Counted from the stretch's first letter, positions 22,734 through 34,972 are shown. The stretch is 64,000 nucleotides of DNA from Takakia lepidozioides (GCA_030704615.1 CM060733.1:5208001-5272000), one strand, 5' to 3'. The notes: generated by a model not told the origin, from the sequence alone. Numbers and translations are program-made.

Positions 22734-23195
22734 TTAGGCCACAGAATAGGCTACTAGTTACAAGCCTAACGCTGGATTACAGCCAGTGTTCGCCATGGGT
22801 ATGACTTGTGCACAAAGACGAATTACGACTATGTGAGTGTAGCATGCATGATGCAGCAAAGTAAGAAATTGCAGATTGCTTCTTCTGAAAATTGAAGTGG
22901 AGTGGGTACTTCTGCAAAGCCTCCATACTGGTGGCATCGTGACATGGAAACATCATCCGACAAAAATGAGGGGAATGGGTTAGGGTTCTTCTCAACAATA
23001 GCACAAAATTGCATAAGACATGGTGGTGGCTTGCCAGAAGTTCAAACCAGCATTAACAGTCATGGTAATGGCGTGCTAGTCATAGTGTAGCCTGCAAGAA
23101 ATCTTAGCCCCTCTACACTACAGGTGAACTTCACTACCATCCATGGACCTCTTGAAATCTGGATAGCAGTGAACAAGCATGCTGCCATAAAAGCA
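22734..23195. other. No gene recognised
   Basis: About 460 bp between the LINE scrap and the CACTA transposase C-terminus. It probably includes 3' sequence of the CACTA gene. I found no clear CACTA terminus here. Confidence 0.3.
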
Positions 23196-23677
23196 TTACA
23201 CATCGACGTCCGGTAGCTCGTCCTCGCTGTCATCTTCTTCCTCATCGGTACTGTCATTCTCCACCACAATGGGGGCTTTGTTGCGCACATCCCTGTATAG
23301 TGAGGCAAGAACTTCGGGAGTCACTTCAATTGTCTGGCCCAAATTCGGGCCTGCAACATGTGTCTCTTCGACTCGTTCAGGGGCTAAGAGGCCTTCCACA
23401 CTACGAAGATCATCATTACCAATTGACACATCACAAACCACCCGAGAAGATCTGGGGCTTTTCTCAAGGACCACATTCCACCGAGGTTCATGTACACAAG
23501 TGCTGAAAAATACCTGCTCCACTTATGACAGCAGCATGAATGGCTCCTCTTGTGGAGCCAACATTTGGGAGAAATTCACCAATGTGAACCCACAATCATC
23601 CTGCTTCATGGATGTAGGCTGATTGCGGCTCCCCTTCTTTGCCCGAACCCAAGAACACAACATCACAATGGGCCTTG
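23196..23677 (-). pseudogene. CACTA (En/Spm) transposase TNP2, C-terminal part
   Basis: On the minus strand this continues the gene interrupted at 29454. It has CSWV..., DDCGFTLVNFSQML, a stop (TAA, about 23525), then VEQVFF...RWNVVLEKSPR and a long acidic tail (TDEEEDDSEDELPDVDV). These are features of the DUF4216-like C-terminal region of plant TNP2 proteins, in the right order. The LTR element at 23683-29453 separates it from the upstream domains, and the reading frame is consistent when the element and one TCTTC copy are disregarded. Confidence 0.8.
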
Positions 23678-23682
23678 TCTTC
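23678..23682. other. Target-site duplication TCTTC, left
   Basis: TCTTC immediately left of the LTR start; identical to 29454-29458 on the other side. Confidence 0.9.
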
Positions 23683-24554
23683 TGTCGAGCGGCTTTTACT
23701 CACCCATCCCTTCGTTATCCGAGGTGGAAACTCCAAGATAGAAGAGTTGGATATCTCTAAGCACTCAACCCGCTCAGAACAATCAGTCATGCCCTGCAGC
23801 TAGTGAATCATGGTTGTGCTTCCTATTTGTATTCATTCCTGCCTTCAAGTTATCAATTTACCTTACCGTGTATACTGAAGCATCAGATTGCTTTAGTATC
23901 TACTAAGTTCCAGTTAATCATGCATTCATTCCACAGCTTCTCTCGTGTCTCTCTACACAGTATGTTTGTATCGATTCAGTATCGGATTAAGATTAATCAT
24001 GTATCATGCCTACGCCATGGTGTCTCTATTCTATCCTGCTGTATAATTCTACAGCTTGCTTGAACTAAGCCTCATTCAAGTCATCATCTCCTCTTCACTA
24101 TTTTCCGCTCTCCGTTACATTTCTTCTTCCCTTCCATAAGTCGCCCTCTCCAGAAGCGATCCCCTTCCCGTTGCCGCTCTCCTAATCTACCCGCAAGCTG
24201 TTCCACCTAACTAACTAACCGTCACCCCTGAAGTAACACGTGCCCTCTGCAGATGTCGTTCCCTGTCAATGATAACTGTTCCCCATGTACTGTGACAGGC
24301 TGTGTCAAGCTGTGTCGAGCTGTGACTAGCTGTGTAAAACTGTGTCGGGCTGTGACTGGCTGTGCGAAGCTGTGTTGGGCTGTGACTGGATGTGCGAAGC
24401 TGTGTCGGGCTGTGTGAACTGTGTAGGGCTGTGTAACCCTCCTAAAGCCTGCTCCTGCCACCCCTAAGGCTCCTGTTGGTCTCAGTCTGCGCAAAAATTA
24501 AGGGTACCCCACAGAACCCATAAAAGTGACTAAGTCCCAAGCAGCCCTCTAACA
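23683..24554 (-). repeat. 3' LTR of the nested element (872 bp)
   Basis: TG...CA ended, closely similar to 14108-15146 and 33276-34106. It has about 15 units of the 10-bp array at 24286-24435. The minus-strand purine tract GAGAGAGGGAGGGGTAA abuts it at 24555. Confidence 0.9.
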
Positions 24555-24592
24555 TTACCCCTCCCTCTCTCAAAAAGCCGTGTCCTCACGGT

Positions 24593-27500
24593 TTACTGTT
24601 TGGGATTAGCAAACATTTGTGAGCGAGCACCCTTCTGACGGTGAGAATCTTGTGAAGGACTCCGTGTGCGATCCCGAGTCCTGTCACTGGCTGATGGAGA
24701 TGATTGAGCACTACCTGGAAATGTCTGACCCTCCTTTGGCTGATAACGAGGTAATCTCTCAGGCATAGGAGATCCCCGTCTTTTCTTCTCTGCCATCTGA
24801 AGTGCATAGTCCTCTGCCATGTCAAAAGAGTCCTCTGAAGAAACAGTAGTATCAGAATCCTCGTCCCCCCTTAGGTGTTTTAACGGCCGAACTTTAAGTG
24901 GAATCATGTGTGGCATACAATAAGGTCCCACCATGTCTGGAAGTTTAAACTCTACAACTTGCTGTAAGCGCTTGCAAGCAAAATTAGGTGAGAGGTGTGC
25001 CAATAACTTTGGAACAGTGTAAGTATTTCCAGGCTTCATGTCCCTTAAAGAAAATATCCTCAGGGCCGAATTTCTGTGTTGTCAAATTGTTCCAGCCGAA
25101 TTAAACCATGAACGAAGTTGGGAATCCTTCTGCATCATAACTTTTGCATCGTATAGGTACATATGAGGTGGCACTGAAGGTAAGACCCAATGATCCCCAC
25201 TGGAATAACTCAGAAATCGTGATTGCATCTTCTGCTGCTCAATGTGATAACGTGCCATAAAACAAACAGCATAGTATAATCCATAACCATGACAATACTA
25301 GATACCTCCTTGGTCTTGGTATAGATGTACCCATGTACAACCTGGAAGGCAATTAATTTCTTCAGCATGGTGCCTCAGACTAGTTACTCGCAAAGTGATG
25401 ATCCTCAATGGGTCGATTGTTCGAAAGAACCTTAGTCCGAGTTGCCACCGGCAACCAAATGCGCATGATCTGGTAGTAATGTGCCAATGACTGCGGAGGA
25501 TTAAATTCCTTCCAAGCCAAATCCAGCACAATGGGAATTTGGTTGAAGGGCATAATCATAGCCCGACTGTACTCCCGTGCAGCAGGAGTTCGAGGTGGGT
25601 TAAAAGCAGCATCTCCCCATACCTTAGGCTGTGGTTTGGCTATAGTAGCAACATGGTCAGCTACCTGCACAGACACCTACTGTGGTATTGGTACCACTGG
25701 CCCTTCTACCACTGACATCTCCTGCACCCCCTGCGAAGAAGACTGAAAAATTAGAGTCATGGCATGTAAATAAGTAGCCATCAGCTGCTCCTCAGGAACA
25801 AAGACTCTCTTGTCAATATTTGAACTCAGGTGGGTCTGCAGGCCTTCCACATCCTCATGTAGCTCCGCTATGCTACTATAGACATTGTCTATAGTAGTTG
25901 TGACAATGTTCTGCACCTGCAATCTGAGCTCATTCATCTTGCCCTGGGTGAGCTTCCGTGGTGCTTTGCCTTCTACCGGCCCTTGTGCTAACCAGACCTG
26001 CATAAGGTGGTTATCCGCCAAGTCCTGTGTAGCTCCCCTGAGAGTCTGCTCCTCCGTGAGTCTGTACACATCTAAATGCTGCTGTAAAGCCTCCATGCGC
26101 TTCGCATGAGGTTCAACCAGGCCCGCATAGGCAGCAGCCAGATTATTGGCTTCCTTCCAAGCCTTGTTAGCCACAGAGAGTTCATTTCTATTGACCATGA
26201 CTGTTTGTTGCAACTCCAGGATGTACCTCTCCTAATCAGCCTCAACCTGTCTGTACTGTTTGAAAGTATTCTCATTGCGACAGATTGTATCCTTCATATC
26301 AACAATGAGTTTCGCTTGTTCTATTATCTCAGCTTCTACCCTCATACATCTCTCCCCTTGTCTGTTAACTTCTAATGCAGTTTGCTCTAGAGTAGTTGTG
26401 AGTGTAGCACATTGTATGGTCATCCTCTGATGTACTGCCTCCAACTCTGTATGTAGTACGTTCACTTCTTGCAACTTCACCTCATGCTTCACCTGCAATT
26501 GGTATAACTGTTGCTTATGTGCTTCATGCAATTGGTCCTGCTCGAGACCTGCTTCAATCAAATGTCCCTTGGCCAACTGCAAGGCAGGCTTTGTGTCCTC
26601 CAACTCTTGCTGTAACTTGAGATTGACCTCCTCATCTACCTTGTTAGCACGCTCAGTGGCAATTTGAGCCTCAAACTCCTTCCTGAGTTCCTCCCTCAAA
26701 GCTGCCAATTGGGTAGATGGAACATAGGATTTCACATAAGTGCCCAACAAATTAAGTGTCCTGCTTATGGAACTCATAAGCATGGCCTGCTGGGGGTCAT
26801 CATGGTGAACTTGCTGTTGTTCTCCTTGATCCTCCACAGTGTGATGCCTCACCAACCATTCAGGCCATTGCCCCACCAGATCCTCTTCCTGAACCACCTC
26901 ATCCTCCACAGATGTTGCAGTGTTCTTATATTCTGCCCCTGGTACCTCCGTCACAGGTGTGGGTATTATATGCACAGCAGGGTTTTCCCTGGATAAACAC
27001 TACACCTCTGGAACCACTGATTCCCTTACCAAGCCAGAGTTTTCATAGAGAAGGTCACCCTTCTCAATTTCGGCCACGACCTGCTCTGTAGTGGGAATGT
27101 CAAACCTTTCTCCATCCAGAGTAATTGGGGGTGGTGTCACAGCATGTTCTAACTGTGGAACCTCTAAGACAACTGAGTCAACTAGTTGTGGTGGCTGTGG
27201 TACCGAATTGACTTCCTCTTCCCTCTCCGAAGGCCGTGCTTCCAATAATAACAGCCCTCTGTGCTGCTGTGCCCCATCCTGCACAAGAGCTTGGGAAACA
27301 TCATCTTGCGGTTTCCGTGAAGCCAGTGGATCCGCCACTACAGTCATACCCCACTTCTGTCTCTTAGACTGGTGTTGCCCTGCCAGTCCACCCTCACTAT
27401 GTGAAGAGCCCTGCTCTTCAATTGCAGTGGTTACTGCCTCAAACACTCCCATCTCCTTACGTGCCCGAGTATCAAGTATGCAAGAGTCAAGAATGATTTG

Positions 27501-28729
27501 GGCAATGACTGGACCAGACACAATGATCGGAGACTTAGCAGCAGTGCCATGTAACCTCTTCATCTCGTCCACCAGACCATTGTACATTAACTCCGCCCAA
27601 GCTACATCCTCTCCCCTCAAAGCTTTCAGGATCTCCTCTATGAATGACCTGCTCAAATATTGTTGGTTCTATTTCATGGCAAACAGAACGTTCAATATTT
27701 GGCCAACTTCTCTGAGCCCTGGGTACTTGGCTTTGGTACAAGCGTGACCTTGAGTCTTAAAGAAACTCCCTTCTTGGAACAAATTCCCTATCTGCAATCT
27801 TGCCATGTGCTCATCCACATCCACATGACCTGATGGCAAATCAAACAATTGCTGCAAGTACTGGGGAGTAATTTCTATATCTACTCCCCTCACCTGGGTA
27901 ACTCCTGTCCGAGGCTCAAAGTTCTGAAGAAATTGAATCATATACTGCCGATGATGCAAGGACCAGTCCTTGCGTAGCAGCCCCTCCAATCGCAACTCCC
28001 TCAGGAGCAGCACTGCCTGCGGTGTAACAATTGTTTGCTTCTGCAGAATCGTGGTGCTCTTCACCCTGATATCCTCCATTCCCCTCACTCTCTTCATTCT
28101 AAACAAACAAAAAGGCCTTGTTTGAAACAGCTGAAGGAAAGCTTGCAGGGCACAGAGCATGAAGGTATGGTTGGCACAGAATGGAAAAGGTAAGTGCGTG
28201 TAAGCCTGTGGGGCTTGCAAATATCGAGTGAGAGAAAATGTTCTCTCAATTTGTCCGTCCTTGCGCCACTGCGTGAGAAGTAAAGCGAGTGTGTAATCCA
28301 TTACATCCGCCATAGCTACAAAGCTAGTGCTTCGATTGCCCCTCCCGTCGAGACACTGGCTATTCGGAGCCACCCCGACTCTTCCGCTTATAACACTTCC
28401 AATTACTTGTTCTTGTTTCTTGGAAGGAACCACTTGCATGAAATTCTCACTCCTGATTGGCTGTTGCCTGCTTAGGTAACTTCTTAATTCCACCCCCTCC
28501 GTGGACATTCCCACCTGGATTGTCCAGTAGGACAGCACATGTGGCATAAGTCCCTCTTTTCTGTACTCGAAAAAGGTTCCGTTACCCTTGCCCTGAATGC
28601 ATTAATGAGCCCACAAATAGTCTTAGCTGATGTACTGGGTAGGTCCTTTGACGGCCCGATTTGTCCTCTTGCATGATGAGACCTACTCCTGCAATTTATG
28701 CAGTGCGGTGTGTTCTTTCCTGCCTTCAT
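24593..28729 (-). pseudogene. Giant extra ORF of LTR element (copy B)
   Basis: The same product as the ORF at 1.7-6.0 kb. One frame runs from about 28.5 to 25.4 kb with only three in-frame stops between 27.66 and 25.38 kb (after VVPEV, YRQVEAD and VVPIPQ). A shift lies near 28.5 kb, and deletions lie near 25.0-25.4 kb. The N-terminus keeps zinc-knuckle-like clusters CINCRSRSHH and CHMCCPTGQSRWEC. In the second the His is Gln but the last Cys is present, the complement of copy A, where His is present and the last Cys is Ser. The ancestor therefore probably had a full C-x2-C-x4-H-x4-C knuckle. The central coiled coil and the acidic-Ser/Arg-Ser tail are conserved. The first residues are lost at the junction with the truncated 5' LTR. 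Confidence 0.78.
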
Positions 28730-29453
28730 GTTATCAATTTACCTTACCGTGTATACTGAAGCATCAGATTGCTTCAGTATCTACTAAGTTCCAATTAATC
28801 ATGCATTCATTCCACAGCTTCTCTCGTGTCTCTCTACACAGTATGTTTGTATCGATTCAGTATCGGATTAAGATTAATCATGTATCATGCCTACGCCATG
28901 GTGTCTCTATTTTATCCTACTTTATAATTCTACAGCTTGCATGAACTAAGCCTCATTCAAGTCATCATCTCCTCTTCACTATTTCCCGCTCTCCATTACG
29001 TTTATTCCTCCCTTCCACAAGTCGCCCTCTCCAGAAGTGATCCCCTTCCTGTTGCCGCTCTCTTAATCTACCCGCAAGCTGTTCTAACCACCTAACTAAC
29101 TAACCGTCACCCCTAAAGTAACACGTTCCCTGTGCAGATGTCGTTCCCTCACAGTCGTTCCCTGTCAATGATAACTGTTCCCCATGTACTGTGACAGGCT
29201 GTGTGAAGCTGTGTCGAGCTGTGACTGGCTGTGTAAAGCTGTGTCGGACTGTGACTGGCTATGCAAAGCTGTGTCGGGCTGTATGAAGCTGTGTCGGGCT
29301 GTGACTGGCTGTGTGAAGCTGTGTCGGGCTGTGTAACCCCCCTAAAGCCTGCTCTTGCCACCCCTAAGGCTCCTGTTGGTCTCAGTCTGCGCAAAAATTA
29401 AGGGTACCCCACAAAACCCATTAAAGCGTCTAAGTCCTAGCAGCCCTCTAACA
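28717..29453 (-). repeat. 5' LTR of the nested element, inner end deleted
   Basis: Matches the 3' LTR from its outer TGTTAG end inward but stops at TTCCTGCCTTC (28717), where it abuts the ORF. About 150 bp of LTR end plus primer site are missing. It contains about 14 units of the 10-bp array. Confidence 0.88.
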
Positions 29454-29458
29454 TCTTC
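29454..29458. other. Target-site duplication TCTTC, right
   Basis: Identical to 23678-23682; marks the insertion point in the CACTA gene. Confidence 0.9.
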
Positions 29459-31350
29459 CCATAGTCAGTTTCCAATATCTCCCTAATGACACCCACGTAT
29501 CGCAGGCTTTCTACCACCTCCTTTCTTGCACTGTTTGTAGATACATGGTGGAAAAGAGATGACACCCCTGAGTCATATGACACTCTACTTGTGCCAATAT
29601 TGGTTGAAGACACCCTGTAGTGGTTTCCATAAGCTGACATGCTATTGTATGAAGTTGCAATGATCGAGGGAGGTCTGGACAGGTCCAACATTTGGCAATA
29701 CATGGGATCAGATTCGGAATTGGGAATTCTTGCCACATGTGAGCGCACAACATCAACCAGCCAGTCTGCAAATTTGGGAAGAAGAGCCAAGTCAGGTGGG
29801 TACTCATAGTCCTCCCCATGAGCTGCCCTCCCTTCAGCACGTTCTTCTTGCAGAAACAACCAGCGACTTGCCTCCACACGTGCTCAAATTGTTTCATACA
29901 TCCTGACATATATGAATGTGTCCCTCCCTGAGAACCAACACGTGCACATAATGCAATTACATGACAACCAACAACTACAAACAGGCATAAACATCAACAA
30001 TGAACTGTTGCATTGACACCATTGTTAATGAGCTTCTCACTTACTCGAACATGGTGCGCATGCTAGGATAGTTTTCAATGATGTACTGGTGGAGAACTGA
30101 ACACAGGTCTGCCGTGAATTTGCGGGGTTTCCCTGCTCCTTCCAACACGCAGCCAGACACGGATTCCTCCTCTCCTGCATCCCACACTCTTCGTCGAGTA
30201 GCATCAAAACTGGCCATGTACTCTGTGCAAAAGCCAAGAGCCTCCTCAAACATGTAGCCCTTGGCCATACTGCCTTTGGGCTTTGCCATGTTGCGAACGT
30301 ACCCTCTGTAATCCTTCATAGCCCGCTCCACATGGTACATCCACCGGGAGGTCACAGGGCCACACAAATCCAGCTCGTCAACTAGGTGAATAAGCAAATG
30401 CGTCATTATATCAAAAAAAGAGGGTGGGAACTCTTTTTTAAGGAGGTAGAGTGTGACAGTCACCTCCTTCTTCAGCTCTTCATGCTCGCTGGGATCAACC
30501 ACTTTTGCACAGAGTTTGTGAAACACTCGGGATACTCGCAATATGGCATTTCGTACGCCCTTAGCCATTAAACCACATAGATCAAGAGGGAGAACTTGCT
30601 GCATAAGCACATGGTAGTCATGTGAGAGAACATGTTTTTTAAAGGCAGATGCATACCCCGTTGGCACTTTCAGCTTTGTGATTGTGTTCAGGAACACCCT
30701 CAACTCATCTCCTGTGAGCACATACGACACTGCGGGCATCACGAATGTGTTCTCCCTCGTGGGATGCCTTTGCAACCACAGGTGGGGACAAATGCCTTGT
30801 AGCTCAAAGTCACGACGCACCTTCATGGTATCCTTTTCCCCAAAAATTGTCTTGATGATATTTTCTGTGACAGTCTTCTCGCAAAGCATCATGTCAATGG
30901 TGTGGCAGATTAGTAGGTGCTGCAATTCATGTGCCAAAACGATTCACAATAAAGTCAAATGGTGACACAAATATGCCAACACACTAACACACATCTGTGA
31001 ATAAAAAACAGATGCACAAATATGCGAAATAGACAAGCATGAGTGAGGAGTCCCCGTACCTCCCAATAAGGCAGACGATACAGAATGGACAGCCGCTTGA
31101 CACCATAGATTTTTGAGGGATCAGCCTCTGCGATTGATTCCTCATCCTCAACCCATTTTGAGTATTCCTCAGCACGCGTCTTGATTTCACTGCCTGTCAG
31201 GAGCAGTGGAGCATGTCTCATTTCTCGTTCGCCATTGAAGAGCCTAGATCTCCTGTATGCATGGTCGGTGAGAAGAAATCTCCGGTGCCCCTGGAATATA
31301 ATTTTGTGACAAGCTGCCGAATACCAACTCCAGAGCCACATGCACGGCAA
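29454..31350 (-). pseudogene. CACTA (En/Spm) transposase TNP2, tnp2 and DUF4218 regions
   Basis: Minus strand. Residues from GHRRFLLTDHAYRR (about 31290) through KRLSILYRLPYWE belong to the Transposase_21/tnp2 region. A 140-bp intron (GT at 31059, AG at 30920) then joins E to HLLICHTIDMMLCEK in phase. DUF4218 follows: HVLSHDYHVLMQQVLPLDL, FPPSFFDIMTHLLIHLVDEL, RWMYHVERAMKDYRGYVRN. Then come a less conserved part from 29.9 kb and the DUF4216 start up to the LTR insertion at 29453. The catalytic N-terminal half of tnp2 upstream of 31350 is missing or diverged. The enzyme would cut and paste CACTA elements. Another intron acceptor (TTCCAG, about 31292) is likely. Confidence 0.88.
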
Positions 31351-31380
31351 CCTACATAGCCTTGGTGAACTTGACCTGCT

Positions 31381-31503
31381 AGCAGGCCGTATGCAGGGAA
31401 GTCACAAGAAAGTATCCAAAAACAGGTAATAGATATGAGGAGAAGCTGTGGGATGAATACTCTGCTGACCCCAGTAAATGGGGGGACAACCGAGGCAAAA
31501 AGG
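31381..31503 (+). pseudogene. OSB-like (organellar ssDNA-binding) PDF-motif exon fragment
   Basis: A short open frame reading RKYPKTGNRYEEKLWDEYSA followed by DPSKWGDNRGKK, ending at an AAG/GTGAAT donor-like site. LWxEYxxxPSxWxDNRxxK is typical of the PDF motif region of plant OSB single-strand-binding proteins. Only about 30-40 residues are present, with no partner exons nearby. Confidence 0.45.
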
Positions 31504-31672
31504 TGAATGCTTGTCAGATTACAGAGAGTAGCAGATGTAATTGACCATAGGCACTAGTGTGATTAGTTGAGTTGGGTGCAATTACTCTCCCTTTCCTCTT
31601 TGCTTCTGTTTGTTATTCAAAGGTAGGATCCCTGCCCTGAGTTACATTAAATCAGTCTGGTGAGCAACTGTT

Positions 31673-31987
31673 GTGCAAAGGGTGAAGCCCAACCACATCA
31701 CGTTTGTTTGTGTTTGCAATGCGTGTGCAAGGCTGGGAGCTCTAGAAAAGGGGAAGGAGGTCCATGGTGACATCGTCAAAGCTGGATTTGTACCAGATGT
31801 CATTCTGAACCCTGCCATGGTGGACATGTATGCCAAATGTGGGTGCATTGAGGATGCCAAGGGAGTGTTCAACACTATGGTTGAACGAGAAGTGGTGTCG
31901 TGGAACGCGATGCTTGCAGGATGTGCAGAGCAGGAGCGCGAGATGAGGCTTTGGAGACCTGAAAGAAAATTATGGGGGAAGGGGTGA
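31673..31987 (+). pseudogene. PLS-class PPR repeat fragment
   Basis: About 85 residues covering parts of three pentatricopeptide repeats: VKPNHITFVCVCNACARLGA, then LEKGKEVHGDIVKAGFVPDV, then a repeat with MVDMYAKCGCIEDAKGVFNTMVEREVVSWNAM. This is the L-S-P arrangement of organellar RNA-editing PPR proteins, which normally have ten or more repeats and a DYW tail. There is no targeting peptide and no C-terminal domain, so it is a detached fragment. It lies 170 bp after the OSB-like piece on the same strand. Confidence 0.8.
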
Positions 31988-33275
31988 AGCTCGACGATGA
32001 GCAATAGACAAGAATGAGCAAGTCAAAGTGGTAGTGGGATGGACGGCAGCTTGGGTGGTTGGGACAATGCAGTTGGGCAGTCTCGCGCCTAAAGAGTCGC
32101 AGTACTTATAACCAACAATGAGCGTCTACAGAGTGCTGGATCCCGTCATCTATATATGTGCCATGGTGTTTTGAAATGTGGGAAGTTGGATGTAGTCTGA
32201 TGGGAGGACTAAAATTGGTTCACTTGAAAGTCTAGGCAAGTCAATGGATCAATTCATGGAAAGCACCAGCATGAATTTGGGCTTTGTCACGCCTGTTTTT
32301 ATTTCAGGTTGATCGAAGCTTGCGGGGAATGGAGCCATCAATCGTGGCGTCATTTCCATGCATAAAGTACAACCATTCAGTCTTTGCTTCGAAGGAAGAC
32401 ACACAGTAAGCATCATGACCTCCGCTGTTCCTCTTTCTCTCATCCCTCCTCCATAGCTGCGTGATATTAGAAATATCGTTCCTATAATCCCTGGTGGTTA
32501 TATTGGGAGCCAATGCCCCTTACGCGGAACATTTTCTCTAATCAGCCAGTAGTTGTGTTTGTTGTGCTGCTAAGTACTTTAAGTTCTCAAATGTACAGGG
32601 TAACTCGGGGCTTCCTTATTGATAAAAGCTTCGTGATACTTGAGAGAGAATTTGTGTAAGTGCCATAAAAATGGGCAGTCAGACAGTTTGGGGCAGGAGA
32701 GGGCTAACATGAATTAAGTGTAGTGAGCTCTCATCCAACAGTACTAGCATTTGCTGGTGTTAGCTGTAGTTCAGTGAAGAATTTCATGCTACTGTTCCCT
32801 ACCTGCAATTTTCCATTTTGCACACATCAAGTTTGTGTAATGGTGCTTAGACATATTCTTAGCGATGTTAGTTTGTTTCACATATGTCAATGTTGTTGTT
32901 GCTATATTGCCTGAAAGCTTGCTCATGTATCTTCTGGTGTTTTCGGGTTGGATGGCAGTTGAAGGTGGGTGACCAAGTCCGGCCAAGCCAACGTATACAT
33001 CTTTTGCTCAGGCATTTGGAAGTCTACTTAGACTTTGCAGCTTTGTGCATTTTTGTAGCAGCACCGGATTAGATTATGGAACGGGTCTCTTAACATTAAG
33101 TCACGTTGTATTTGAATCGATGTTCCAATTTCAAATGTGTTTTCATGTTTCAATGGTGTTTTCGTATGCTTTCAATGGTGCTTTTGTGTTTCAATCTACG
33201 GTCATGTACACGACTACCTCCCATCCACAGAGCCTCCGCCACGTGCCACTTTCACCCCTCGTGTTCGCCCATACT
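31988..33275. other. No gene recognised
   Basis: About 1.3 kb of AT-rich sequence up to the plus-strand LTR, with only short unsupported frames. Confidence 0.4.
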
Positions 33276-34106
33276 TGTTAGAGGGCTGCTTGGGACTTAG
33301 ACGCTTTTACGGGTTCTGTGGGGTACCATTAATTTTTGCGCAGACTGAGACCAGCAGGAGCCTTATGGGTGGCAGGAGCAGGCTTTAGGGGGGTTAGACA
33401 GCTCGTCATAGTCTATCACAGCCAGACACAGCTTTACACAGCCAGTCATAGCTCGACACAGCTTGACACAGCCTATCACAGTACATGAGGAACAATTATC
33501 ATTGACAAGGAACGACTGTGTGGGAACGACATCTGCAGAGGGAACGTGTTACTTCAGGGGTGACGGTTAGTTAGTTAGGTGGTTAGAACAGCTTGCGGGT
33601 AGATTAGGCAGAGCGGCAACAGGAAGGGGATCACTTCTTGAGGAGGGCGACTTGTTCAAGGGAGGAGGAGACATAATGGAGAGCGGAAACAGTGAAGAGG
33701 AGATGATGACTTGATTAAGGCTTAATTCATGCAAGCTGTAAATTATACAGTAGGATAGATTAGGGACACCATGGCGTAGGCATGATACATGATTAATCTT
33801 AATCCGATACTGAATCGATACAAACATACTGTGTAGAGAGACATGAGAGAAGCTGTGGAATGAATGCATGATTAATTGGAACTTAGTAGATACTGAAGCA
33901 ATCTGATGCTTCAGTATACACGGTAAGGTAAATTGATAACATGAAGGCAAGAAGGAATACAAATAGGAAGCACAACCATGATTCACTAGCTGTAGGTCAT
34001 GACTGATTGTTCTGAGCGGGCTGAGTGCTTAGAGATATCCAACTCTTCTATCTTGGAGTTTCCACCTCGGATAGCGAAGGGATGGGTGAGTAAAAGCCGC
34101 TCGACA
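33276..34106 (+). repeat. 5' LTR of family A element, plus strand (831 bp)
   Basis: TGTTAGAGGGCTGC...GCTCGACA, the same LTR as at 14108-15146 but on the opposite strand, followed directly by TTTGGCGACCATACTGGGG (primer site). Its 10-bp array is short (about eight units, 33405-33483). The left flank is ATACT. The 3' LTR of this element is not in the window. Confidence 0.88.
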
Positions 34107-34652
34107 TTTGGCGACCATACTGGGGAACTGGGTCATGAACAACCAGATGTGATAGGCATCTGGTGGGATCATGGTGGTTGGAGAATTAAAGAATTTGATG
34201 TGAATCAAATTCCCTGTGGAACTGAGAAGAAAAGATTGTCCAAACAATTCTTTCAGAGGTTCTTGGAATTGCCAGACGGTTGTAAAGAAAACATTCTTAA
34301 GAGAGTGCATGATGCTGACCCTGAGTGGGGTCTGGAGAAAGGAGTGATAAAGATTTATCAGGCGGCCTGTAGAGGAAGAGCATGTTGGTTACCAACACTG
34401 GTTTATGTGATAGCATTGCTATCCATTAAGCGAGTAGAGTTTGAAGGCTGGGAGGAAATGAAGGTGAATGTTTATACTCATATGCATGAGGAGCTTGTAC
34501 TGGTGAAGAATTGGATTCCAAAGGATATTCTGTGGATCAAACTCACACCAAGAACAACTTTTCAGACTTGTTTGCCATATGGTTATATGGTAACGGAGAC
34601 TTCTAGTATAGCCCTTGACTCGTTAAACCTTTCAACCAAATTTCAATCATGA
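34107..34652 (+). pseudogene. Leader and first ORF of family A element, truncated
   Basis: Downstream of the primer site the ATG at about 34170 opens MVVGELK as in the 14.0 kb copy, but a short insertion near 34190 breaks it. The next frame continues with RLSKQFFQRFLELPDGCKEN, then ...DPEWGLEKGVIK, and then a further ~100 residues (IYQAACRGRACWLPTL; VEFEGWEEMKVNVYTHMHEEL) not present in the other copy, ending at 34652. It is probably the N-terminal part of gag, but no named domain is recognised. Sequence beyond 34652 no longer resembles the element. Confidence 0.5.
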
Positions 34653-34972
34653 ATCATTTAATAGGGAAACTATGGTTCACCCTTAGAACCATTTTAGATT
34701 GACCTCATACTTGTCCGGTAACTTAAAGAGGGCATGTACAACACACTCCCAAAGTTTCAAATCAATCTAAAATCATTTGGCAGGGGAACGATTGGTTCAC
34801 CCATTGACCCGGTGTACACTGTCACTCTTCAAGATTCGTGGGTGTGGTGCTTGATTATCCCATATGATGGACCCAGGTGCCATGGCCAAGTAACAAACCA
34901 TTAAAACATTATGGTACGAGACAAACACGATTGAAAACAACATTTATTCAAACATGATGTAGCGTCAGAGGT
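34653..34972. other. Intergenic; imperfect direct repeat
   Basis: Contains two similar ~30-bp stretches (ATCATTTAATAGGGAAACTATGGTTCACCC and an ATCATTTGGCAGGGGAACGATTGGTTCACCC-like copy), about 110 bp apart. It is probably 3' flank of the kinase-like gene. Confidence 0.4.

Larger units (their letters stand above)
23683..29453 (-). mobile_element. Family A LTR retrotransposon, 5,771 bp, internally deleted
   Basis: Bounded by TGTCGAG... at 23683 and ...CTAACA at 29453 with a perfect 5-bp target duplication (TCTTC), inserted into a CACTA transposase gene. It contains a full 3' LTR (23683-24554), a purine tract at 24555, a ~1,370-codon ORF, and a 5' LTR lacking its inner ~150 bp. The primer site and leader are also missing, so the deletion probably happened after insertion and could have removed gag and pol. 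As it stands it cannot prime reverse transcription. Confidence 0.92.
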
